Below, piece by piece: positions 47,068 through 55,562 of a stretch of 64,000 nt of DNA (positions are counted from its first letter, which is position 1; each line of letters opens with the position of its first letter). The notes under the pieces were generated by a model. It saw only the letters and a list, made by a program, of their open reading frames with translations, made no database searches and was not told where the DNA came from. Both the position numbers and the translations under genes were made by a program. Source of the stretch: Chitinophaga tropicalis (GTDB lineage Bacteria > Bacteroidota > Bacteroidia > Chitinophagales > Chitinophagaceae); the NCBI RefSeq assembly GCF_009758205.1, contig NZ_WRXN01000002.1, positions 558,001 to 622,000 of the forward strand. The letters are read 5' to 3'.

Positions 47068-47510
47068 TACAATGAATGAATGGCTTCCCAGCCATGCGGC
47101 CGAGTAGCTGAATTGATTAATAAAAAAGGAGGAGTTAAATAACAGAGTGAGAGATAGGAATCCTATTGAGTTACAAGTTTATGGGAATTAAAGTAAATAA
47201 ACAAAAAGTGTTGAGGAAAGTAGTGCAACAGTTTAAATTCCTTTTTGATGTACAATCAGGAAAAACTGCTCAAAAAAGGGTTTCGCCTTCGGCGAAACCC
47301 TTTTTTGAGAGAGAAGAGTTTGGCCTGCGGCCGGCTAAAAAATTCAAGCTGAAGTACCACCTTGTGGATTAAGAAAGTATCAGAAGCTTTCAAGAGAAAC
47401 TACCGTCATCTGACGGATAAATTTTTCCCCTATCTGAATCTTTTATCCCGTATTGCCGGCCGTTTTCAGGGTGGGTAACTTGCAGCATCGTTAAACATTA
47501 AAATGAAGTT
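47068..47510. other. Divergent intergenic region without a gene
   Basis: A 443-base gap between the divergent Rpn-like and oxidoreductase genes. No credible gene is seen; the short frames overlap the palindrome. It contains the orphan TTCG-loop palindrome (47269-47309) with its GGCC and CAGCTTGAATTTTTTAG-type (minus strand) companion block. Confidence 0.6.
47269..47309. repeat. Orphan TTCG-loop palindrome
   Basis: A perfect 18-bp stem, CTCAAAAAAGGGTTTCGC against GCGAAACCCTTTTTTGAG, closes a CTTCG loop. It looks like an intrinsic terminator but lies between two divergent genes, so neither neighbour ends here. A GGCC-TGC-GGCC hairpin (47322-47332) follows, as in other copies of this module. 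Confidence 0.85.
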
Positions 47511-48386
47511 ATGAAAGAGAGAGTAACCGTAATAGGCCTGGGATCGATGGGAGCAGCTATAGCCCGGGCGCTGCTGGTAAAAGGATTCAATGTAACCGTA
47601 TGGAACCGGGATACCGCTAAAGCAATTCCTCTTAAAGAGAAAGGCGCGCAGCTGGCAGATAGTCCTGCGGCGGCGATTGAAGCGAGCCCGCTGGTGGTGG
47701 TATGTGTATCTGACTACCAGGCAACAAAAAAGATATTTGATAACGAGGGAGTAGCAACTGCTTTATCAGGCCGCGTGCTGGTGCAATTAAGCACAGGTAC
47801 GCCGAATGATGCACGGTTGCTGGAAAAATGGGCGAAGCAGCAAGGCGCTGTGTGCCTGAACGGTGATATCCTCGCCTGGCCAAGCCAGGTAGGTACTGAG
47901 CAGGCAACTGTTACCATTTCGGGCAATAAAGACAAGTATAACCAGATGGAAGCACAACTCCGTGCCCTGGCAGGTAATCTCAGCTTTGTGGGAGAAGAAC
48001 CGGGAGCATCAGGAGCACTTTTTGCCGCAGTACTGGCTTACCTGGCCGGAAGCTGGATAGGCTTTTGTCATGGTGCGCTGGTGTGTGAAAATGAAGGGCT
48101 ACGGGCAGATGATTTCGGCAGGCTAATAGAAGGGATCTCACCTATCCTGGCTATCGAGTCAAGGAATATGGGAGAGGTGATCCAGCATAACCGCTTCAGT
48201 GATCCGGAGAGCACCGTTAAAACAACCGGAGATGACCTTCAGCTACTGGTGCAACAAGCAAAAGAAGCCGGTATCAGTACTGAGCTGCCAGTATTTGCTG
48301 CCAGCCTGTTCAAAAGGGCAATGGATGCAGGATATGGTCAGGAAGAACATGCAGCCATTATCAAGGTACTGAGAAAGAATGCATAA
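47511..48386 (+). CDS. NAD(P)-dependent oxidoreductase, imine reductase/6PGDH-like
   Basis: A 291-residue cytoplasmic oxidoreductase of the beta-hydroxyacid dehydrogenase/imine reductase superfamily. The Rossmann motif GLGSMG is at residues 8-13, and NRD near residue 32 suggests NADP(H) preference through the Arg. The N-terminal domain ends near 160. The C-terminal helical domain has GASGALFAAVLAYLAGSWIGF, as in imine-reductase-type dimers, instead of the usual catalytic Lys of hydroxyisobutyrate dehydrogenases. The substrate is unknown. It converges with the HxlR gene with only three bases between the stops. Confidence 0.85.
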   Translation: MKERVTVIGLGSMGAAIARALLVKGFNVTVWNRDTAKAIPLKEKGAQLADSPAAAIEASPLVVVCVSDYQATKKIFDNEGVATALSGRVLVQLSTGTPNDARLLEKWAKQQGAVCLNGDILAWPSQVGTEQATVTISGNKDKYNQMEAQLRALAGNLSFVGEEPGASGALFAAVLAYLAGSWIGFCHGALVCENEGLRADDFGRLIEGISPILAIESRNMGEVIQHNRFSDPESTVKTTGDDLQLLVQQAKEAGISTELPVFAASLFKRAMDAGYGQEEHAAIIKVLRKNA

Positions 48387-48389
48387 GGA

Positions 48390-48767
48390 TCATCTGAGCA
48401 CCGGCACAGCGTCTTCCCTATATTCAGCCTGATTATGCTGAATATACTCCCTGTGCTGGTTACCCCAATCCTCCAATACCTGGATGACCGGTAAAATGCT
48501 TTCGCCTACGGGAGTGAAACAGTACTCTACACGGGCAGGGACCTCAGCATATACTTTTTTACAGATGATTCCGTACTCTTCCAGTTCTTTTAGGTGCAGA
48601 TTGATAATTCTCGGGTTAACTATATTCATCTCCCTGTGAATAGCACTTGGACGTTTAACATCCCGTTTGATACAGTCAATGATCCAGGCTTTCCATTTAC
48701 CGCCTATCACTTTTACAGAGATTGCAAGGCCACAATCCAACAATTCGGGAATTTTCTTTTCGTACAT
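48390..48767 (-). CDS. HxlR-family transcriptional regulator
   Basis: A 125-residue winged helix-turn-helix regulator. The family signature is clear: CGLAISVKVIGGKWKAWII in the first helices, the IHREMNIVNPRIINLHLKELEE recognition region and the wing (VEYCFTPVGESILPVI). The single Cys near residue 12 is the usual redox or electrophile-sensing position of HxlR/HypR/QorR proteins, though sensing here is inference. It converges with the oxidoreductase gene, which is a plausible target. Confidence 0.9.
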   Translation of the reverse strand: MYEKKIPELLDCGLAISVKVIGGKWKAWIIDCIKRDVKRPSAIHREMNIVNPRIINLHLKELEEYGIICKKVYAEVPARVEYCFTPVGESILPVIQVLEDWGNQHREYIQHNQAEYREDAVPVLR

Positions 48768-48840
48768 ACAGGAAAATATTTTCCCAAAGGTAAGGGGTAA
48801 CCGTTAATAGGGAGACAGGGAAAAATTTATCCCTATAAAA

Positions 48841-48872
48841 AACAGGCGGAGTTTTTAAAAACTCCGCCTGTT
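48841..48872 (-). terminator. Loopless palindromic terminator
   Basis: AACAGGCGGAGTTTTT is followed directly by its exact reverse complement (16-bp arms, no spacer). On the minus strand it is followed by a T-rich stretch. It ends the Crp/Fnr-MBL-NTF2 gene set. Confidence 0.82.
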
Positions 48873-48895
48873 AACTTTTTCATTGTTCCTGTTTA

Positions 48896-49288
48896 TTAAT
48901 ATATCGCGTTATTTACTGTCTGGCTATCTACAAATTGTTCAAAGCTGATTATCCTGCCATCTTGCAATTTCCAGAGATGTGCCACTCTTGCAGTAAATGG
49001 TCTGCCGGTCTTTTTATAAGTACCGCTGTATGTGCCGTAGGCAACAACTTTATCGTCATCTGTTACATAGTCCTCTACGGTGAATTTATAATCTATCCAT
49101 TCACTGCCCAGGCGCATGAAAACGTTACTGGTTACTTCCTCAAAGCCAATATAAGTGCCTCCGTAAGGGAATCCCTTTGCTTCTGTCCATGTAGCATTCT
49201 CTGCCAGGTATACGGCAAGGTTCTTTCCGTTCTCTTCGGAAGTCTTTCCTTCGTATGTGCTCTTTACTATCTCTAAATTAGTCATCAT
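48896..49288 (-). CDS. SnoaL/NTF2-like protein
   Basis: A 130-residue cone-fold protein of the ketosteroid-isomerase/SnoaL superfamily (KSTYEG start, a GGTYIGFEEV central strand, then YKFTVEDYVTDDDKVVAYGTYSGTYK and the VAHLWKLQDGRIISFEQFVDS ending). The likely role is a small-molecule isomerase, cyclase or hydrolase accessory, but the substrate cannot be read. It starts two bases after the stop of the upstream MBL gene and is presumably translationally coupled to it. Confidence 0.85.
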   Translation of the reverse strand: MMTNLEIVKSTYEGKTSEENGKNLAVYLAENATWTEAKGFPYGGTYIGFEEVTSNVFMRLGSEWIDYKFTVEDYVTDDDKVVAYGTYSGTYKKTGRPFTARVAHLWKLQDGRIISFEQFVDSQTVNNAIY

Positions 49289-49289
49289 A

Positions 49290-50129
49290 TCACCATTTCA
49301 TTTCCCCTGTATTAACTTTTGCCCCGATCTGTAATGCAGTTTCGAAAGTAGCTGCAGGATATTTTTCCTTCAGGGTTTTGATGAGCTCTTCAGAAGTCCT
49401 ATTTGTTTTCAAGGCTTCTTCGTAGAATAATATATATTCTCTTGTATGCCTTACTGAGGTAAGATCAAAAGCTGCGTCTTCTTTAGCATGAGCGGGGATG
49501 ACAACTGCAGGATGGAGGCTCTCTATTTTATCCAATACTGAAATCCAGCTCTTACGGGCTTCTGTGCTCTGTGCATCGGCCATCCATAGGTGGAAGGTGT
49601 TACCAAAAACATTGATGCCACCTACAACCGTCTTAGTGGAGGGAATCCATACAAAAGTCTTTGACGGAAATTCCTGCAACCCGATGATCTCCAGCTGCTG
49701 TCCTTCCAGTTCTATTGAATTTCCTTTTAATATCTGTGGGAGAATTGCATTTGATGTGATGTTCTTACCCAGCCTCTCGCCCCAGACTTCCAGCTTCTTC
49801 TGGGCTGTTGCTTTAATATGTTCTACTGTGGCAGGGGAAGCGTAAGCTGTTACTTCCGGGAAGTATTTCTTAAATATTTCTAATCCGAAATAGAAATCGG
49901 GATCTCCGTGAGAAACGTAGATGGTGGTTAGTTTTTTACCTGAGCTTTTAATTTCCTGTGCCACTATTTCAGCATCTGCCAGGGTAAACTGGGCATCTAT
50001 CAATACAGCACCCTGTTTGCCGTAAACAATTACTGAGGCTACACCAAAACTATTCTCAGAAGCATTGTACACTTTAAGCGCCAGTGGGTTTGTTTCAATC
50101 ACTTTGAAGTTATTTGCATTCGTTCCCAT
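49290..50129 (-). CDS. MBL-fold protein with altered metal motif
   Basis: A cytoplasmic metallo-beta-lactamase-fold protein of about 279 residues (ATG at 50129; a longer frame opens at 50162). The fold is clear (VYGKQGAVLIDAQFTLADAE, then TTIYVSHGDPDFYFG). The canonical HxHxDH is HGDPDF at residues 74-79, so the second His is Asp and the last His is Phe; a later ligand-type His remains in VVIPAHAKED. I believe HGDPD-type MBL proteins occur widely and may bind metal differently or not at all. No signal peptide is seen. It is coupled to the NTF2-like gene and lies downstream of a Crp/Fnr regulator. Confidence 0.83.
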   Translation of the reverse strand: MGTNANNFKVIETNPLALKVYNASENSFGVASVIVYGKQGAVLIDAQFTLADAEIVAQEIKSSGKKLTTIYVSHGDPDFYFGLEIFKKYFPEVTAYASPATVEHIKATAQKKLEVWGERLGKNITSNAILPQILKGNSIELEGQQLEIIGLQEFPSKTFVWIPSTKTVVGGINVFGNTFHLWMADAQSTEARKSWISVLDKIESLHPAVVIPAHAKEDAAFDLTSVRHTREYILFYEEALKTNRTSEELIKTLKEKYPAATFETALQIGAKVNTGEMKW

Positions 50130-50211
50130 CTTTATTGGAGTTTTTGGAATACAAAAATGCACTTAAATCAATAGTAAAAAGTTGAACAAGTTCAATAAAT
50201 GGAGAGATCAA

Positions 50212-50805
50212 TTACTTCTTTTGGGAAATCTTCTTTCTTATCTTACTAAGGAACTCATGGCTTATACCCAGGTAAGCGGCTATTTGCAGATTAGAGAGAC
50301 GATGGAAGAGTTGAGGATATCTTTCAATAAATTCAATATATCTCTCATCAGCAGTTTTACTCATATTATCTATTATTCTTCGTTGCAGAAACACATGGGT
50401 TTTCTGCGTCATTATCCTGAACAGTTTTTCAATTTCAGGGATGTTCCGGTAAGCGAACTCTTTATTCTCTTTAGAAATGAGTAATATTTCGGCGTCTTCC
50501 AATGCCTCAATATAAAGCCAGGAAGGTCTTTCATTTGTGAAACTATCAATATCAGTTACCCACCAATCTTCAGCAGCGAAATAAAGGACCTGATCAACCC
50601 CGTCCCTGTCAATATGATATACGCGAAACAATCCTTTGTTGACGAAGCCTTCAAACCTGCATATTTCACCTGCTTTTAACAGGGATTCTTTTTTCTTAAC
50701 AAATCTGCTCTCAAACAGTTCACAAAACTCGTCCGCTTTTTCTTCTGTAAGTAAAATGTGTTTGCTTATGTTCTTTTTAAGTAATTGTTTAGCTGAGGCT
50801 GTCAT
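50212..50805 (-). CDS. Crp/Fnr-family transcriptional regulator
   Basis: A 197-residue regulator from the ATG at 50805. The longer start at 50841 lies inside the terminator palindrome of the upstream gene and is rejected. A cyclic-nucleotide-binding-like beta-barrel (about 25-115, KAGEICRFEGFVNKGLFRVY) is followed by the dimer helix and a C-terminal helix-turn-helix (about 155-190, LSNLQIAAYLGISHEFLSKIRK). No Fnr-type cysteine cluster is present. It is the first gene of a minus-strand set with the MBL and NTF2-like genes (gap 82 bases), which it may control. Confidence 0.88.
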   Translation of the reverse strand: MTASAKQLLKKNISKHILLTEEKADEFCELFESRFVKKKESLLKAGEICRFEGFVNKGLFRVYHIDRDGVDQVLYFAAEDWWVTDIDSFTNERPSWLYIEALEDAEILLISKENKEFAYRNIPEIEKLFRIMTQKTHVFLQRRIIDNMSKTADERYIEFIERYPQLFHRLSNLQIAAYLGISHEFLSKIRKKISQKK

Positions 50806-50825
50806 GCTTACAAATATATAAAAAG

Positions 50826-50862
50826 AAGAAAACGATTTCACCTTCGGCGAAATCGTTTTCTT
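50826..50862 (-). terminator. TTCG-loop terminator of the GH74 gene
   Basis: GAAAACGATTTC (50828-50839) pairs perfectly with GAAATCGTTTTC (50849-50860) around an ACCTTCGGC core, with a TTCTTTTT tract on the minus strand. A GGATGCC/GGCGTCC hairpin (50870-50886) lies between it and the stop codon of the GH74 gene. Confidence 0.82.
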
Positions 50863-50909
50863 GTGGCTGGGATGCCGCCGGCGTCCGGGTAAAAATTTAA
50901 ACTGACAGT

Positions 50910-53366
50910 CTATCTCTTCACTACTTTGGTTACAGTAGATTTTCCTTCTTTCTCAATTTTCAGATAATAAATGCCAGTGGGAAGTTCACTCATACTGATA
51001 TTGTACAGTGAATTAACAGTCCTGCCAAAGAACACTACCTGTCCATTGGAGTTAAGCAGGAAGATCCTGCTTTCCTTCTGATCGTCGGTCAGCTGAACTT
51101 TAAGCATGTCTGTTACGGGGTTAGGGAATGCAGACACTTTGGATTTCGTAACAGCCGGCTCTTCCAATATGGAATTGGCTGTTCTGGCAGAAGAAACGCT
51201 GCCGGACTCGATATAAGCAATACCTCTTCCTGCTGTGCTTATATACACGCGGCCGTAGGTATTCATATCGCCAATTACAAACTGCCCGTTTCCGGGACCT
51301 CCCCATTCATGATCATTATCGTTGATACGGGTCCAGGAAGTTCCCCTGTTGACAGAGCGGTAAACCCCTTCCACACCGTTTACAGTACCCCAGATATAGA
51401 CAGTGGGGTAGCTGGCCCCTGATGCAGTGGCGCCAAAACCTACGGCAGAACAGGCGCTCACGTTAGAGAGCTTTGTAAAGGCCGTGCCGGAACTAATACC
51501 ATTGGTGGTATAAGCCAATCCACCGCCATATAAAGCTACCCATACATGACCTGTGAAACCGGGCACTGCTCTGACATGTACAGAGCCATAAGTACCTCCG
51601 GTATAAGCACCTTGCGAAAAGGAAGTGCCATTGGTAGAATAATATAAATAGCCATTAGCCTGGTTATAGGCATAGAACCTGTTGTCTGTCACAAGGTCAG
51701 AAACAGGCCTGGTGTTGAAGCTGATACCACCTACGGTTGTCCAGCTGCTTCCGTTATTGGTAGAATAATACATGGTGGTATTATTGCCGTTGGCAGGAGA
51801 ATATAAGATCCTTCCGCCTGAAGTGGAAAGTGCTACATAACCGGAATTACTGGCAGTACTGCCATTGGCGGGAGGCAGGTTGGTTTGTGTCCAGCTGGAG
51901 CCCTGGTTAGTAGTATAATAAATGGAAGAGCCTACGCGTACCAGTTTGCTGGTACTGGCGGCGGCATAGGCGATACCTGAATTCGAGCCCATTGTTGGTG
52001 CGTGTTGTGTACCATAGGCTGATGGGGACGTCTGTTTAAACCCGTCGTAGTCTCCGATGGCTGACATAATGGGGCCTCCTGGTATGCTGACCATATCCAG
52101 AGGAACGGTTTCTTCGAGGTTCTTCACCATTGCATTCCAGGTACCTGAGGTTTCTATAGCATCATTTCTGAAAACGCCGTTACCTGAGGTAACCCATACC
52201 TTGCTGGTAGAAAAGGGATCGAATTCAATACAACCGGCCCAGTGAATAGACTGGCTGCTATTCAACCAGGGAACACCGTTGCTGTTCAGGGTAAATCCCC
52301 TGGATACCACGTTGGTCCAGCTGGAGCCGCCATTAGTGCTGTAATAGAACTGGTCTCCCCAGGCGCCTCCCTGTGAATTATAAACGTTGATGGTTGAAAG
52401 CATTAAACGCGAGGCGTTATTGGGATCAACACTTATCCCGCTAAAGGGAGAAGTGATTCCCGAAGGCGTCACATTTGTCCATGCACCTGACGAGACATTG
52501 TATTTCCAGACCTGTCCTGTTGAAGGGTTCCAGGGGCCTTCTTTATCTGCATAAGTGATATACAGATTACCATCGCTGGCTAAAACAGCACGTTGGGGCA
52601 TTAACGAAGTTGGTGCGCCGGATACTGCTGTAAAAGAGCTGCCGCCGTTATTACTTCTGTAGAAGTTTGTGCCGGTCTGTGATACGCCGACAAAGATCCT
52701 TTGTGTTGCGCCACCGGAAACGGAGGATTTATCCAGCACTACAAAGCTGACCCCGTTCCCGTTGGCTGTAGTAGTGACATTCAGGCTGGTGAGCCGGCTC
52801 CAGCTGACACCAGAATTGGTGCTTTTAAACAAACCATTGGCACGGGTACCACAATACAGAATAGTGTTGTTGTTGGGATCTACCTGTAATTTCTCACCAT
52901 TCTGGCGGCCCATACCATTGCCATTGGTTTTAAACTGGGAGGTTACGTCCGTAACTGAAAAGGAGTTCCCCTTATCGGAGGAACGGAGAATGGCGGTTAT
53001 GCCTCCGTTGAAATAGGAGGTACCAACCAGCATGTAGACGTTATTGGAATTTATGGGGTCTATGGCCAGGGATTCCACGCCGAGATAGCTGGTCTGACCG
53101 GAAGAGACCCAATCCAGCAAGGGTATCCATCTGCTGTTGGCGTTATCCCAGCGGTAGGCTCCGCCTACATCTGTACGGGCATAAATGAGATTGGCTTCTG
53201 TTTTACTGGGAATAATGCCAGATACGAAGCCGCCACCGCCTATGGCTACGCTGCCATAGGTCTGAGCTTTTACAGAATTGCCTGCAATAGAGAGGGAAAG
53301 GGTTCCAATTAAGAGGGACTGAAGGCATATGGTCTTGCCTTTCAGAAGTTCACTGATGGTTTTCAT
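50910..53366 (-). CDS. GH74 xyloglucanase with T9SS sorting domain
   Basis: A secreted 818-residue enzyme that cuts the xyloglucan backbone by an inverting mechanism. The signal peptide ends near VKAQ. Two seven-bladed beta-propellers carry repeated sialidase/BNR-type units (SSDKGNSF, STNNGSSWTTV, SVNRGTSWTRI). The GH74 opening (GGGGFVSGIIPS, YARTDVGGAYRWD) has catalytic Asp66, and the second catalytic Asp is expected in GDYDGF (Asp439/Asp441). The C-terminal ~75 residues are a type A sorting domain (FPNPVTDMLKVQL to TKVVKR). It stands alone, ~24 kb from the PUL with the GH5 enzyme, but points to the same substrate class. Confidence 0.9.
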   Translation of the reverse strand: MKTISELLKGKTICLQSLLIGTLSLSIAGNSVKAQTYGSVAIGGGGFVSGIIPSKTEANLIYARTDVGGAYRWDNANSRWIPLLDWVSSGQTSYLGVESLAIDPINSNNVYMLVGTSYFNGGITAILRSSDKGNSFSVTDVTSQFKTNGNGMGRQNGEKLQVDPNNNTILYCGTRANGLFKSTNSGVSWSRLTSLNVTTTANGNGVSFVVLDKSSVSGGATQRIFVGVSQTGTNFYRSNNGGSSFTAVSGAPTSLMPQRAVLASDGNLYITYADKEGPWNPSTGQVWKYNVSSGAWTNVTPSGITSPFSGISVDPNNASRLMLSTINVYNSQGGAWGDQFYYSTNGGSSWTNVVSRGFTLNSNGVPWLNSSQSIHWAGCIEFDPFSTSKVWVTSGNGVFRNDAIETSGTWNAMVKNLEETVPLDMVSIPGGPIMSAIGDYDGFKQTSPSAYGTQHAPTMGSNSGIAYAAASTSKLVRVGSSIYYTTNQGSSWTQTNLPPANGSTASNSGYVALSTSGGRILYSPANGNNTTMYYSTNNGSSWTTVGGISFNTRPVSDLVTDNRFYAYNQANGYLYYSTNGTSFSQGAYTGGTYGSVHVRAVPGFTGHVWVALYGGGLAYTTNGISSGTAFTKLSNVSACSAVGFGATASGASYPTVYIWGTVNGVEGVYRSVNRGTSWTRINDNDHEWGGPGNGQFVIGDMNTYGRVYISTAGRGIAYIESGSVSSARTANSILEEPAVTKSKVSAFPNPVTDMLKVQLTDDQKESRIFLLNSNGQVVFFGRTVNSLYNISMSELPTGIYYLKIEKEGKSTVTKVVKR

Positions 53367-53542
53367 ATGAATATATAATTATGGGTTAAAAATAACGTGG
53401 GCAGAGACAAGTAATGGGTATCAAAAATATCAAATTAGTATATGAAATGATACAGCCAAGACAGGGGGGAAGAAAATTATGACACTAATCTATTGATTAG
53501 TCAGGAATTGGGATAAAAAAGAGTTTTTCCTGGGAGTGAGGA

Positions 53543-53569
53543 GTTAGGCTGGCCTGGGGCCAGCCTAAC
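53543..53569 (-). terminator. GGCC hairpin after the OmpA-family gene
   Basis: GTTAGGCTGGCC (53543-53554) pairs perfectly with GGCCAGCCTAAC (53558-53569) around TGG, just past the stop of the convergently read OmpA-family gene. It is a 12-bp stem of the recurrent GGCC hairpin family. Confidence 0.65.
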
Positions 53570-53573
53570 TAAA

Positions 53574-55553
53574 TTATCTTTCAAGAATTGTAAATTCTGT
53601 TCTTCTGTTTGCCTGATGCTCTTCTTCAGAACAGCTCACACCATCAGCACAGCGGTTTATCAGCCGGCTTTCGCCGTAACCTTTTGCCACCAGTCTTTCC
53701 CTGGCTATACCCTTGGAAATCAGGTATGAAACAATAGACTCTGCGCGCTTCTGTGATAATTTCATGTTATAACTTTCGCTGGACCGGGCGTCGGTATGCG
53801 TAGCTATTTCTACTTTCCACCCTCTATTGTTATTCAGGATAGTCACCAGTCTGTTCAGCTCAGGAAGGGATGTGGGTTTGATGTCCCATTTAGCAAGATC
53901 AAAATAGATATTCTGTAGTTTGAAGGTATTGACAAGATCAGGGGTTCCTGTTCCTGTTATGAGCTCAGGCGTTCCCAGGCTGGCATCCTGGCGCAGGTTG
54001 GCGGAGGTTGTCAGTCCGCGGGTAGTTACGTTCAATCCGCTGGCGGTATCATAACCGGCTTTTGTGACGTTCAGGTCATAAGAAGAAAGGCTATCCAGTC
54101 TGAAATGGTATGTACCATCTGCCGCTGTCAGTGTATTGGCAGATGCTCCGGTTTCTTTATGGACAAGCTTTATTGCGGCATCATGTAAAGGTTTACCTGT
54201 TTTCCTGTCAACAATGGTTCCGTAAAGATTGAAGAGGAGAACGCGGTAAGGTGTGAAACGGTAAATATCATCACTGCCTTTGCCTCCGGGGCGGTTGGAA
54301 GAGAAATACAGGGTGGTATTGTCTGGTGCAGGGCCAAGATCGTCCTGGGCGCTATTCATGGGTAGGCCCATGTTGCGGCATGTCCAGTGGTCCTGCTGCT
54401 TAACAGCTTTGAAGATATCCAGTCCGCCGATACCGGGGCGGCCATCCGTAGCAAAGTAAAATGTTCCTTCTTTATCAAATACGGGTGTACGTTCGTTGCC
54501 GGAAGTATTGATTTCCGGGCCCATATTTACAGGCTCCAGCCATTGACCGTTATCATCCCGGCGGCTATAATAAATATCTGTACCTCCCAGTCCTTTTTCG
54601 CCATAGTCGGCTACAAAATATAATGTTTTCCCGTCTGGAGAGATCCAGGGATCTCCTACGGCATAATTAAAGATGCCATTGTAGGGGAAAGGAGAGGCTT
54701 GTTTCCAGGTATTACGGGCGGTGTCCCATGCCTGTTCCATGATTTCAACATGCAGTGTATATGTGCCTTCCCTGCCCAGGAAAGTATGTCCTTTCTTTTT
54801 GAGGTCGGTGATAGCATAATATACTTTCTGGCCATCAGCCGTGTAACTGGCATTGGCGCTGTGATAATCGCCGTTGATGGTGCGGGGCAGAAGCCGGGTG
54901 CTGTTGCTGTCTTCAGCAACTCCTTCATAAAGATGGAGATAGCTGTTGCCTGTCCAGCCGTAGTATTTCTTTTTGATGTTGCTGGTGTTGAATATAGGAT
55001 TGTGCCTGAGAGAATCGTAGGGGCGGTCGGACGCAAATACTATCCTGCCGCTGTTAAATGCTGTGCTCCAGTCAGACCATTCGCTGTTCAGGTATTGCAG
55101 GTTCTCAAAGTCTCCGCCAACAGGAGAAACGGATTGCCATTGGATGGTGCTGTCACAGCCCTGCCGCAGGTTCTCAGCAACCTTATCGCCCGGCATTTTG
55201 AGCAGGTAAGCATCCAGAATAGTTCTGGCAGCTGCGTGTTTACCGTTGCTGATCAGTATCTGTGCGTAGTGCACTTCGTCTGCTGCAGTATGATCAGGCA
55301 TTGCCAGTAGTTTTTCATACCAGGCGTCTGCCTGCTGGTAGTTGTTCATTTTCCGGTAGCTATCAGCCAGACCCCTTGCAGCATTAGCCGTAGGTTTTCG
55401 GCTATAGGCTTTTTCGTATAGTGGGATTGCTTTTGCATAGTTGTAAAGAGCAGCTTCAGTGTCTGCCTGTTTGATGATATATTGGCCCTGTGCAGCTCCG
55501 GCAGTCATCAGGAATGTAAGCAATACAGGTAGTGTATATTTTTTGTTGAACAT
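53574..55553 (-). CDS. OmpA-family protein with TPR and PD40 repeats
   Basis: A 659-residue envelope protein. After the signal peptide (ending GAAQG) come TPR units (about 28-130), WD40-like PD40 beta-propeller repeats (about 165-455, e.g. IVFASDRPYD, PDGKTLYFVADYG, TLYFSSNRPGG), a carboxypeptidase-regulatory-like domain (about 468-545) and an OmpA peptidoglycan-binding domain (about 555-659, VEIATHTDARSSESYNMKLS). This architecture resembles PorE-like proteins and is common beside PorP/SprF genes. It probably tethers the surface complex to the cell wall. It is the last gene of a three-gene operon, 9 bases after PorP/SprF. Confidence 0.9.
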   Translation of the reverse strand: MFNKKYTLPVLLTFLMTAGAAQGQYIIKQADTEAALYNYAKAIPLYEKAYSRKPTANAARGLADSYRKMNNYQQADAWYEKLLAMPDHTAADEVHYAQILISNGKHAAARTILDAYLLKMPGDKVAENLRQGCDSTIQWQSVSPVGGDFENLQYLNSEWSDWSTAFNSGRIVFASDRPYDSLRHNPIFNTSNIKKKYYGWTGNSYLHLYEGVAEDSNSTRLLPRTINGDYHSANASYTADGQKVYYAITDLKKKGHTFLGREGTYTLHVEIMEQAWDTARNTWKQASPFPYNGIFNYAVGDPWISPDGKTLYFVADYGEKGLGGTDIYYSRRDDNGQWLEPVNMGPEINTSGNERTPVFDKEGTFYFATDGRPGIGGLDIFKAVKQQDHWTCRNMGLPMNSAQDDLGPAPDNTTLYFSSNRPGGKGSDDIYRFTPYRVLLFNLYGTIVDRKTGKPLHDAAIKLVHKETGASANTLTAADGTYHFRLDSLSSYDLNVTKAGYDTASGLNVTTRGLTTSANLRQDASLGTPELITGTGTPDLVNTFKLQNIYFDLAKWDIKPTSLPELNRLVTILNNNRGWKVEIATHTDARSSESYNMKLSQKRAESIVSYLISKGIARERLVAKGYGESRLINRCADGVSCSEEEHQANRRTEFTILER

Positions 55554-55562
55554 AGGTCAGCT

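Noticed and set aside
47166..47372. 68-codon frame in the divergent gap
   Set aside because: It runs through the orphan palindrome and GGCC hairpin; the protein has no signal or domain.
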